Shown here: positions 1 to 3,937 of the stretch, in pieces
Numbering within the stretch: position 1 is the first letter of the stretch
How the letters are laid out: each line of letters opens with the position of its first letter
Source of the DNA: Trebonia sp036509215
GTDB taxonomy: Bacteria; Actinomycetota; Actinomycetes; Streptosporangiales; Streptosporangiaceae
Length of the DNA stretch: 6,287 bases
NCBI GenBank assembly: GCA_036509215.1
Contig: DATCGA010000442.1
Span: 1-6,287 of the forward strand
Direction of reading: 5' to 3'
Notes under the pieces: generated by a model
Databases searched by the model: none
What the model was told of the DNA's origin: nothing
Seen by the model: the letters and a program-made list of their open reading frames with translations, nothing else
Made by a program: the position numbers and the translations under genes

Positions 1-1
1 C

Positions 2-202
2 GCCGCCAACGCGGTCGCCGCCTACCACGGCGCCGCCGACGGCAGGCTGACGCTGGCGGGCACCTACTACACCCGCGGCCTCGGCTGCGTCCTCAGCGGC
101 TCGGTGGTCGACCACACCGCCTCGGAGGGGTCGCTCACCTACGACCGCGCCCACGGCCTGCTGTTCGCGGTCAACGCCGGCAGCGCCCGCCCGGCCAGGT
201 GA
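2..202 (+). pseudogene. lactonase-family beta-propeller gene, N-terminal fragment (broken, also cut by window edge)
   Basis: The frame beginning at base 2 is open to a TGA at 200-202. It reads AANAVAAYHGAADGRLTLAG, then a stretch containing VVDHTASEGSLTYDRAHGLL and FAVNAGS. This resembles the first blades of the 7-bladed lactonase-type propellers (6-phosphogluconolactonase/YbhE-like, Pfam Lactonase) common in actinobacteria. After AGS (about base 184) the frame becomes junk (ARPAR-stop), while the next blade resumes in a different frame (PGQVTFSPDG, about 187-216). Intact relatives, as I remember the family, have roughly one to one and a half further blades (some 60-75 residues) between these two points. 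The simplest reading is therefore an internal deletion that is not a multiple of three. The true start lies left of the window. An assembly collapse could give the same picture. No catalytic role can be claimed for this fragment. Confidence 0.7.
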
Positions 203-762
203 CCTTCAGCCCGGACGGGCGGGCGCTGCTGGTGACCACGAAGGCCGCCACCAACGCGGTCGACGTGTTCGCGGTTCACCCTGACGGCGCCCTCTCGGTC
301 GCGCCGACTGTCAACACCCTGGCCGGGGACGTGCCGTTCGCGGTCGCGTTCGACCAGAACGGCGACGCGCTCGTCTCCGAGGCCGGGCCGAACGCGGTGG
401 CGACGTTCACGCTCGGGTCACACGGCGTCCTCACCCAGCTCGCGGTGGCCGACACCGGGCAGATGGCGACCTGCTGGATCGTCCGCGACGGCCGGTACTT
501 CTACGCCTCCAACGCCGGCAGCGGATCGGTCAGCGGCTACTCCGTCGGCTCGTCCGGCGGCCTGACCGCGCGCGGGGTCGCGACCACCGACGCGGGCACG
601 GTCGACGCGGCCGCCGCCGGGCACGGGCGGTTCCTCTACGTGCAGACCGGCAAGTCCGGCGTCGTCGACGAGTTCGCGGTCGGCGGCGGCGGCTCGCTGA
701 CCGAGATCGGCTCGGTCACGGTGGCGGGCGTGGTCGGCGGCGAGGGCATCACCGCCGGTTAG
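199..762 (+). CDS. lactonase-family beta-propeller protein, C-terminal fragment of the same broken gene
   Basis: This 187-codon frame could start at the GTG at 199 but has no ribosome site of its own. It begins in mid-domain, so I read it as the 3' part of the gene whose 5' part lies in another frame at 2-202. It shows four successive propeller blades, each a strand set followed by a 'DG-x-LS/LT' turn: FSPDGRALLVTTK...VDVFAVHPDGALS, AFDQNGDALVSEA...TFTLGSHGVLT, VRDGRYFYASNAG...GYSVGSSGGLT, and GHGRFLYVQTG...EFAVGGGGSLTEIG. It ends in GGEGITAG, like the usual GGEGIAAS end of this family. Relatives are generally exported or cytoplasmic propellers annotated as lactonase or YncE-like, and the biochemical role of most is unknown. 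A propeller with about half its blades would not be expected to close, so a functional product is doubtful. The open frame still looks well conserved, so the lesion is either recent or an assembly artefact. Confidence 0.6.
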   Translation: MTFSPDGRALLVTTKAATNAVDVFAVHPDGALSVAPTVNTLAGDVPFAVAFDQNGDALVSEAGPNAVATFTLGSHGVLTQLAVADTGQMATCWIVRDGRYFYASNAGSGSVSGYSVGSSGGLTARGVATTDAGTVDAAAAGHGRFLYVQTGKSGVVDEFAVGGGGSLTEIGSVTVAGVVGGEGITAG

Positions 763-791
763 GAACTGCTGAGTTCGGAGTCACAGTGAAC

Positions 792-838
792 TGGGGCGGC
801 TGCGGAGAGGCCGTTATAGGCGATTCGCGGCCGCCCCA
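792..838 (+). promoter_or_regulatory. strong hairpin in the leader of the sigma-factor operon
   Basis: TGGGGCGGCTGCG (792-804) pairs with CGCGGCCGCCCCA (826-838) over 13 positions with one G-U wobble, around a 21-nt loop that contains CCGTTATAGG. A smaller perfect repeat GAACT-GCTG-AGTTC lies just upstream (763-776), right after the stop of the preceding gene. The hairpin has no T-tract. It may end the preceding transcript, or be an operator or leader structure for the sigma gene that begins 26 nt later. Possible promoter pieces (GAAC at 788-791 and CGTT at 812-815, or TATAGG at 815-820) overlap it, but their spacing is not convincing. Confidence 0.4.
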
Positions 839-863
839 ATCGGAGGGCGATACGCTGCCAGCG

Positions 864-1460
864 ATGGAATCGGACGAAGGGCTGCTGCGGCGGCTGCGGG
901 CGGGGGACGAGGGGGCGTTCGTCACCCTCGTGGAGCGGCACAACGGCGCCATGCTCCGGCTCGCGCTGTCGTTCGTCCCCAGCCGCGCGGTGGCCGAGGA
1001 GGTCGTCCAGGACACCTGGCTGGCGGCGCTGCGCGGGCTCGGCGCGTTCGCGGGCCGCTCGTCGCTGAAGACCTGGCTGTTCACCATCCTCGTCAACCGG
1101 GCGCGGACGACCGGCGTGCGGGAGGCGCGGTCGGTCCCGATCGCCGACGCCGGGCCGGTGGTGGACGCCTCCCGCTTCGGGCCCGATGGCGCCTGGGCGG
1201 CGCCGCCCGAGCACTGGATCGAGGAAGCGGAGAGCCGGATCGATGCGGTCAAGCTCAGCGAGCTGCTCCGGATAGTGCTCGACACGCTGCCCGAACGGCA
1301 GCGCGAGGTGGTGCTGCTGCGCGACGTGGAGGAGCTGACCAGCGCCGACGTCTGCCAGGTGCTCGCGATCAGCGAGGCCAACCAGCGGGTGCTGCTGCAC
1401 CGGGGCCGCGCGAAACTACGACAGGCGCTTGAGACCGAACTGGGAGGTGCACCGCGATGA
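864..1460 (+). CDS. ECF-type RNA polymerase sigma factor
   Basis: This is a 198-residue sigma-70 family protein of the extracytoplasmic-function type. It directs core RNA polymerase to a small regulon when its anti-sigma partner releases it. Region 2 spans about residues 20-85: AEEVVQDTWLAALRGL carries the core-binding and -10 contacts, and RSSLKTWLFTILVNRAR is the typical 2.4 helix. Region 4 spans about 137-191, with LPERQREVVLLRDVEELT followed by the helix-turn-helix ending in LLHRGRAKLRQ. The SEANQRVLLHR recognition helix is typical of actinobacterial ECFs paired with small zinc anti-sigmas. Length fits the family. I chose the ATG at 864 because homology begins there (MESDEGLLRRLRAGDEGAF) and GGAGGG lies at 842-847, although that spacing (16 nt) is long. 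A GTG at 786 would add 26 residues through a hairpin and is unlikely. The four-base ATGA overlap with the next gene implies coupled translation. The inducing signal is unknown. Confidence 0.93.
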   Translation: MESDEGLLRRLRAGDEGAFVTLVERHNGAMLRLALSFVPSRAVAEEVVQDTWLAALRGLGAFAGRSSLKTWLFTILVNRARTTGVREARSVPIADAGPVVDASRFGPDGAWAAPPEHWIEEAESRIDAVKLSELLRIVLDTLPERQREVVLLRDVEELTSADVCQVLAISEANQRVLLHRGRAKLRQALETELGGAPR

Positions 1461-1738
1461 GGATCTGGTTCCCGCGGCTGCGCGCCCGCTCGCGCCAGCC
1501 CGAACTGGTCTGCCAGCAGGTGGTGGAGCTGGTGACCAACTACCTGGAGGACGCGCTGTCGGCGGCCGACCGGAAGCGGTTCGAGCGGCACCTGGCGGGC
1601 TGCCCGCACTGCACCGAGTACCTGGCCCAGATGCGGGAGACGATCCGGCTGGCCGGCCGGGTCACCGCCGAGGACCTGACGCCCGGCATGCGCACCGACC
1701 TGACCGACCTCTACCGCCGCTGGCGGGCCGAGGGCTGA
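1457..1738 (+). CDS. zinc-type (zf-HC2) anti-sigma factor
   Basis: This 93-residue soluble protein should bind and silence the sigma factor encoded immediately upstream. The ZAS-type zinc site is visible as H45-x3-C49-x2-C52 (HLAGCPHC), with C19 in the preceding helix as the probable fourth ligand. The helix VVELVTNYLEDALSAADRKR between them is the conserved sigma-contacting region of the zf-HC2 family. There is no transmembrane segment and no large C-terminal sensor domain, only about 35 residues of charged helix after the zinc site. Any signal must therefore be cytoplasmic, or sensed by the zinc/thiol cluster itself as in RsrA-like proteins; this last point is inference. The start is well fixed: GGAGG at 1443-1447 lies 9 nt before the ATG, and the ATG overlaps the sigma stop as ATGA. 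This co-translation would keep the two partners balanced. Confidence 0.92.
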   Translation: MRIWFPRLRARSRQPELVCQQVVELVTNYLEDALSAADRKRFERHLAGCPHCTEYLAQMRETIRLAGRVTAEDLTPGMRTDLTDLYRRWRAEG

Positions 1739-1744
1739 CGGTCA

Positions 1745-1782
1745 CGCCGGCCTGGCCGGCGCTGGTCAGGTGCTCGACCAGC
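1745..1782. terminator. tandem hairpins between convergent genes, probable bidirectional terminator
   Basis: Two perfect inverted repeats lie back to back. CGCCGGC-CTG-GCCGGCG occupies 1745-1761. GCTGGTC (1761-1767) pairs with GACCAGC (1776-1782) around an 8-nt loop. They sit in the 27-nt gap between the anti-sigma stop and the stop of the convergent minus-strand oxidoreductase, and the second reaches into that gene's last codons. Neither has a T-tract, which is common for high-GC actinobacterial terminators. The two stems share base 1761 and so could compete. Confidence 0.5.
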
Positions 1783-2182
1783 CGCTCCAGTTGTCGGCCT
1801 GGATGACGATCACCGGCCCGGCCGGGCGGACCTCCCGGTACTGCTCGTACCGTTCGGCGAGCGCGTCGATCGGGTGCGCGACCGCGCGCTCGTCTTCGAC
1901 GATGCTCGCCCAGCCGTCGACCCGGACCCACCACAGCTGGTCCCAGTCATCGGCGTAGTGGTCGGCCAGCAGCGCGACCCGGGGGTTCTCCCTGATGTTG
2001 CGCAGGCGCTTCAGCTTCGTGGTCGTCTTCGGCTTGTGATCGACGGTGATGTAGATCAGGTCGTCATCGACGGCGAACGTGACGGGCACCAGATACGGCT
2101 GCCCGTCGGCGCCCGCCGTGGCCAGCCGCGCAACTCGCGCGCCGGCCAGCCGGGTCCGCGCCTCTTCATCGGTCAATCGCAC
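1766..2182 (-). CDS. PPOX-class F420-dependent oxidoreductase (Rv0121-like, TIGR03668 type)
   Basis: This 138-residue single-domain split-barrel protein belongs to the pyridoxamine-5'-phosphate-oxidase-like superfamily. Relatives of the Rv0121 type use the deazaflavin F420 as hydride carrier; the physiological substrate is not known. Features seen: an N-terminal helix RLTDEEARTRLAGARVARLAT, the first barrel strands GQPYLVPVTFAVDDDLIYITVD, then the signature KPKTTTKLKRLRNIRENPRVALLAD followed by DDWDQLWWVRVDGWA. The start is the GTG at 2182, where family homology begins; AGGTGG (2195-2200 on the plus strand, read as its complement) lies 12 nt upstream. The open frame continues another 59 codons upstream to an ATG at 2359. 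That extension is Cys-rich, unlike the family and in A/T-rich intergenic DNA, so I exclude it. The gene is divergent from the repeat-protein gene and convergent with the sigma operon. Confidence 0.9.
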   Translation of the reverse strand: MRLTDEEARTRLAGARVARLATAGADGQPYLVPVTFAVDDDLIYITVDHKPKTTTKLKRLRNIRENPRVALLADHYADDWDQLWWVRVDGWASIVEDERAVAHPIDALAERYEQYREVRPAGPVIVIQADNWSGWSST

Positions 2183-2411
2183 CCCCCGATTGTTCCACCT
2201 GGCATGCCGTGCCGGGGCGGTGCGGTGGTACGCGAACAGAACACTAACGCACATGAATGGACAGATCTGAAGTTTAGGTTCAGACAATACCGAGCAAACC
2301 TTGAGGACAGTGCAACCACCTAATGTGTCACAACCACCACAGAGAGTCATGTAGTTCAAAGTGGGTCATCGCAGCCTCCTGTTAGCGTCACCGAACGTAG
2401 GGGAGATCGCA
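2183..2411. promoter_or_regulatory. divergent promoter region, distinctly A/T-richer than its surroundings
   Basis: This 229-base gap separates two divergent genes and must carry both promoters. Roughly 2225-2400 is much less G/C-rich than the rest of the window. Candidate -10 elements are TAGCGT (2383-2388, plus strand), which would start transcription about 17 nt before the ribosome site GGGGAG at 2400-2405, and TAGTGT on the minus strand (complement of ACACTA, 2241-2246). Neither has a convincing -35. Possible operators are the inverted repeat TCTGAA-7 nt-TTCAGA (2266-2284) and an 8-bp direct repeat CAACCACC (2313-2320 and 2331-2338). Confidence 0.45.
2266..2284. promoter_or_regulatory. 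operator-like inverted repeat
   Basis: TCTGAA (2266-2271) and TTCAGA (2279-2284) form a perfect 6-bp dyad with a 7-nt A/T-rich spacer. The centre-to-centre spacing of about 13 bp would suit a dimeric helix-turn-helix regulator. It sits between two divergent genes, so it could control either or both. Chance occurrence of a 6-bp dyad in this length of DNA is not negligible. Confidence 0.25.
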
Positions 2412-3143
2412 ATGTCCGAATCGCAACCGCAGGAGTCCGGGCTCAGCGCCCCTGACCAGCAGCAGCAATCGCCTCAGCAGCAGGACCCTGAGGCGCGGGC
2501 CGCGGCCCGCACCCAGCCTCAGGCACCGCAGCCGTGGGCGCCGGCCGACCAGTCCCAGGTCCCGCAGCAGTGGTCGCCCCCCGACGCCCAGCCCCAGGTC
2601 CCGCAGCAGTACGACCCGAAGGGCTTCCAGCCTGCGCCGCAGGCCGGGGCGACGGCCAAGACCGGCTTCACTTCGGCCGAGAAGTTCTGGTACATCCTCG
2701 GCAACATCGCGCTCGGCGCCATGTACCTCAGGAAGGTCCCGGCCAAGAAGGCGCTGTCGGAGTTCGGCCTGGCCGAGATGACCAGCGCCGAGAAGACCTG
2801 GTACACGATCTTGTGCATCCTGTTCGGGGCCGGCTACTTCGCCAAGCTCCCGGTGGCCAAGGCCATCAGCGAGACGCCCCCGTTCGTCGCCAGCGGCCAG
2901 GGCCTCACCTCGGCCGGGAGGTTCTGGTACCTGCTCGGCTGCCTCGCCTACGGCGCCAACTACTTCGCCAAGGTCTCGGCCAAGAAGGCCCTGTCCGACT
3001 TCGGCCTGGCCCGGCTGAACGACACCGAGGGCGCCTGGTACACGATCTTGTGCATCGCCTGCGGCCTCGGCTACTTCGCCAAGATCCCGGTCGCCAAGGC
3101 GGTCAGCGAGATGCCGCAGTTCCAGGCGATCGATCCCGCCTAG
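2412..3143 (+). CDS. unrecognised protein: Pro/Gln-rich N-terminus plus four WY/YFAK repeats
   Basis: This 243-residue protein matches no family I can name. Residues 1-83 are Gln/Pro/Ala-rich and surely disordered. They include a 13-residue tandem repeat around QVPQQW and QVPQQY. Residues 87-243 hold four copies of about 37-42 residues with the pattern TSAEKxWYxxLxxxxxGxxYFAKxPxxKAxSE. The tryptophans are W93, W130, W172 and W209. Copies 1 and 3 resemble each other, as do 2 and 4, so a two-repeat unit of 79 residues was duplicated. Each copy has a short hydrophobic stretch with small residues (for example WYTILCILFGAGYFAK), followed by a Lys-rich amphipathic part. It could be membrane-inserted hairpins or a packed helical repeat; there is no signal peptide. 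The ATG at 2412 is chosen for GGGGAG at 2400-2405, 6 nt upstream; an in-frame GTG at 2361 lacks such a site. Function is unknown, and the gene appears monocistronic. Confidence 0.85.
   Translation: MSESQPQESGLSAPDQQQQSPQQQDPEARAAARTQPQAPQPWAPADQSQVPQQWSPPDAQPQVPQQYDPKGFQPAPQAGATAKTGFTSAEKFWYILGNIALGAMYLRKVPAKKALSEFGLAEMTSAEKTWYTILCILFGAGYFAKLPVAKAISETPPFVASGQGLTSAGRFWYLLGCLAYGANYFAKVSAKKALSDFGLARLNDTEGAWYTILCIACGLGYFAKIPVAKAVSEMPQFQAIDPA
2554..2610 (+). repeat. short tandem repeat in the Pro/Gln-rich segment
   Basis: The 18-mer CCCAGGTCCCGCAGCAGT occurs at 2554-2571 and again at 2593-2610, a period of 39 bp (13 codons). It encodes the repeated QVPQQ motif in the disordered N-terminal part of the unrecognised repeat protein. 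Such a repeat is prone to slip and change copy number between strains. Confidence 0.75.
2670..3143 (+). repeat. tandem duplication of a 237-bp (79-codon) coding unit
   Basis: Unit 1 is 2670-2906 and unit 2 is 2907-3143, the latter ending exactly with the stop codon. Aligned without gaps the two encoded halves agree at roughly 60% of residues by eye. The DNA shares exact blocks, the longest being 23 bp at 2797-2819 and 3034-3056 (centre ACGATCTTGTGCATC). That block includes a TTG leucine codon, rare in this sequence, preserved in both copies. Each unit contains two diverged copies of the WY/YFAK motif, so an older duplication preceded this one. Confidence 0.85.
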
Positions 3144-3228
3144 CTCTCGGCCGGGCCGGGCACATCGGAGTCGGTGTCCCCACGGTTACCACGTGCACCA
3201 ACCCAATCGGACATTGGGCTCATTGTGT

Positions 3229-3247
3229 GCCATACGAGTCGTATGGC
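3229..3247. promoter_or_regulatory. 19-nt palindrome, operator-like
   Basis: GCCATACGAGTCGTATGGC is a perfect 9-bp inverted repeat around a single central G; one wobble pair and one further G-C extend it to 23 nt (3227-3249). A centred dyad of this length is typical of a binding site for a homodimeric regulator such as TetR, GntR or LacI types. With a one-base centre it is poorly suited to form an RNA hairpin. No gene starts within 200 bases downstream except the tRNA, so its target is unclear. Confidence 0.5.
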
Positions 3248-3251
3248 GCCC

Positions 3252-3305
3252 CCAACGGAACACGATCAGCCCCGCGGCCGCGCCGGCGTGACGCCAACGG
3301 AACAC
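3252..3305 (+). repeat. 12-bp direct repeat, 42 bp apart
   Basis: CCAACGGAACAC occurs at 3252-3263 and 3294-3305; the 42-bp period is four helical turns, so both copies face the same side of the DNA. A related sequence lies on the opposite strand at 3221-3231 (CATTGTGTGCC, complement GGCACACAATG, against GGAACACAATG at 3299-3309). Together they give three copies of a GG(A/C)ACAC(A/G)AT motif around the 19-nt palindrome. Confidence 0.5.
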
Positions 3306-3376
3306 AATGACGGTGGCCGCGCTGGCCGGCCCCGCCTACCCCGTCACCAACCCGTCCGGGCAGGACACCCAGATCC

Positions 3377-3415
3377 CGGCCGGGTGCGCTCGCAGCGCCG
3401 CAACGCACCCGGCCG
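3377..3415 (+). terminator. perfect 12-bp-stem hairpin just upstream of the tRNA promoter
   Basis: CGGCCGGGTGCG (3377-3388) is exactly complementary to CGCACCCGGCCG (3404-3415), around a 15-nt loop. It is the most stable-looking structure in the window. No T-tract follows, but TACACT, a likely -10 box, begins 7 nt later. It may insulate the tRNA from upstream transcription, or be part of an uncharacterised RNA. The assignment as terminator is inference. Confidence 0.4.
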
Positions 3416-3421
3416 AACCGG

Positions 3422-3427
3422 TACACT
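3422..3427 (+). promoter_or_regulatory. probable -10 element of the tRNA-Thr promoter
   Basis: TACACT fits the TAnnnT actinobacterial -10 pattern. It would start transcription near 3433-3435, about 23 nt before the mature tRNA. No good -35 hexamer is present 16-18 nt upstream. Between it and the tRNA lies a small leader hairpin, GGTCC-GCAA-GGACC (3438-3451), with a GNRA-type loop. Confidence 0.35.
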
Positions 3428-3456
3428 TGTGGGGCGCGGTCCGCAAGGACCCGCAC

Positions 3457-3529
3457 GCCGCCTTAGCTCAGACGGAAGAGCGACGCACTCGTAATGCGTA
3501 GGTCTGGGGTTCGATTCCCCAAGGCGGCT
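3457..3529 (+). tRNA. tRNA-Thr (anticodon CGT)
   Basis: The complete 73-nt cloverleaf can be drawn by hand. Acceptor stem: GCCGCCT (3457-3463) with AGGCGGC (3522-3528). D-arm: GCTC-AGACGGAA-GAGC (3466-3481). Anticodon stem: ACGCA/TGCGT around CTCGTAA (3483-3499). Variable loop: AGGTC. T-arm: TGGGG-TTCGATT-CCCCA (3505-3521). The discriminator is T at 3529. The anticodon is CGT (3490-3492), which reads the threonine codon ACG, frequent in a high-GC genome. The CCA end is not encoded (CGC follows) and would be added after transcription, as in many actinobacterial tRNAs. The gene stands alone; it is followed by tandem hairpins. Confidence 0.96.
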
Positions 3530-3544
3530 CGCATAGCCATGTTT

Positions 3545-3561
3545 GTTGAGCTGGGCTCAAC
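3545..3561 (+). terminator. hairpin 1 downstream of tRNA-Thr
   Basis: GTTGAGC-TGG-GCTCAAC is a perfect 7-bp stem with a 3-nt loop, beginning 15 nt after the tRNA and followed by TTCCC. Its position makes it the likely 3' end of the tRNA precursor. Confidence 0.55.
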
Positions 3562-3581
3562 TTCCCGTCACCTTTGTATCT

Positions 3582-3601
3582 TCTGGGGGACGACCCCCAG
3601 A
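3582..3601 (+). terminator. hairpin 2 downstream of tRNA-Thr (GGGGG/CCCCC type)
   Basis: TCTGGGGG-ACGA-CCCCCAGA is a perfect 8-bp stem with a 4-nt loop. It is followed by a second run of C (CCCCC, 3602-3606), so the G-run could pair with either C-run. From memory, stems of this kind (CTGGGGG...CCCCCAGACCCCC) recur after genes in many actinobacterial genomes. Confidence 0.5.
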
Positions 3602-3608
3602 CCCCCGA

Positions 3609-3626
3609 TGTCGGCTTGCGCCGACA
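3609..3626 (+). terminator. hairpin 3 downstream of tRNA-Thr
   Basis: TGTCGGC-TTGC-GCCGACA is a perfect 7-bp stem with a 4-nt loop, 7 nt after hairpin 2. It may be a back-up terminator that protects the small membrane-protein gene starting at 3711 from read-through. Confidence 0.45.
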
Positions 3627-3675
3627 AGGCGGGGTGGCTGGGCCTCGCGGATGCGGGTCCGGCGGCGGGGTCATC

Positions 3676-3704
3676 TTGCTCGACAAGGGCCCGCACAGTA
3701 GAAA
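3676..3704 (+). promoter_or_regulatory. promoter of the 55-residue membrane protein, apparently leaderless
   Basis: TTGCTC (3676-3681) and TAGAAA (3699-3704) are separated by exactly 17 bp, the best -35/-10 pair in the window. Transcription would begin about 7 nt beyond the -10, at or next to the ATG at 3711, giving a leaderless message, which is common in actinobacteria. A weak purine-rich stretch (GAAAGAG, 3701-3707) could instead serve as a poorly spaced ribosome site if initiation occurs further upstream. Confidence 0.45.
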
Positions 3705-3710
3705 GAGATC

Positions 3711-3878
3711 ATGGGAAGTCGCGTTGTCGTCGCTTTTTGCGTCGTGGTGATGGTGGTACTCATCGTCGGCGTGGACGTGCTGTTCCTCAGGCACCAGTTC
3801 TGGCCGCGGCTGTTCGTGAACATCGGGATTGTCGTGGTGTTCGCGGCGGGCTATTTCCTGTTCCTGAAGCGTCGATAA
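3711..3878 (+). CDS. small two-helix membrane protein, conserved hypothetical
   Basis: This 55-residue frame runs from ATG 3711 to TAA 3876-3878. Two hydrophobic helices are clear: residues 5-26 (VVVAFCVVVMVVLIVGVDVL) and about 35-52 (FVNIGIVVVFAAGYFLFL). They are joined by a short loop, RHQFWPRL, and the protein ends in KRR. By the positive-inside rule the R4 and KRR ends may be cytoplasmic and the loop external, but the loop is also basic, so topology is open. I recall similar proteins (MGSRVVVA..., VDVLFFRHRFW..., NIGIVLVFAAFYL) as uncharacterised small membrane proteins in many actinobacteria, so this is probably a real gene. That recollection is unverified. No function is known to me. 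It has its own promoter and is convergent with the sugar-phosphate operon, hence probably transcribed alone. Confidence 0.8.
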   Translation: MGSRVVVAFCVVVMVVLIVGVDVLFLRHQFWPRLFVNIGIVVVFAAGYFLFLKRR

Positions 3879-3897
3879 ACCATCGCTTCCGGGCTCT

Positions 3898-3909
3898 GGC
3901 GGATCCGCC
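3898..3909. terminator. short palindrome between convergent genes, weak terminator candidate
   Basis: GGCGGATCCGCC is a perfect 12-bp palindrome in the 59-nt gap between the small membrane protein stop and the repressor stop. As a hairpin it would have only a 4-bp stem with a GATC loop. It may contribute to transcript ends on both strands, but the support is positional only. Confidence 0.25.
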
Positions 3910-3937
3910 GACGACCACCAGGTCCGCTGGCCCGGTG

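Larger units (their letters stand above)
3144..3456. other. gene-free region rich in symmetrical elements upstream of tRNA-Thr
   Basis: I find no convincing protein gene in these 313 bases. Open frames on both strands read as Arg/Pro/Gly-rich out-of-frame sequence, lack ribosome sites, and some run into the tRNA. Instead the region holds an imperfect hairpin just after the preceding stop (GGGCAC 3158-3163 with GTG-T-CCC up to 3181, a possible terminator). Other elements are CCCAAT-5 nt-ATTGGG (3202-3218), a 19-nt palindrome (3229-3247), a 12-bp direct repeat (3252-3263, 3294-3305), GGCGT-G-ACGCC (3285-3295), a 12-bp-stem hairpin (3377-3415) and the probable tRNA promoter. Confidence 0.6.

Noticed and set aside
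786..863. A longer sigma factor starting at the GTG at 786.
   Set aside because: The added 26 residues are encoded by a perfect hairpin region and do not resemble sigma N-termini; homology begins at the ATG at 864.
749..1609. Long minus-strand open frames opposite the sigma factor.
   Set aside because: They are Ser/Arg/Pro-rich antisense shadows of a clear sigma-70 gene.
2183..2359. An in-frame 59-residue N-terminal extension of the minus-strand oxidoreductase, up to an ATG at 2359.
   Set aside because: It lies in A/T-rich intergenic DNA, reads Cys-rich and unlike the family, and the family's first conserved helix begins at the GTG at 2182, which has an AGGTGG upstream.
2670..3143. The repeated blocks as a CRISPR-like or mobile repeat array.
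   Set aside because: The period is a whole number of codons (79), the frame stays open and the protein repeats align, so this is an internal gene duplication.
3174..3501. Open frames of 60-110 codons on both strands in the gap before and across tRNA-Thr.
   Set aside because: They have Arg/Pro-rich out-of-frame composition, no ribosome sites, and several read straight through the tRNA.
3510..3529. The tRNA-Thr 3' end as the attachment site of an integrated element.
   Set aside because: I see no second copy of the tRNA 3' end and no integrase or phage-like gene in the window; the downstream genes look like core metabolism.
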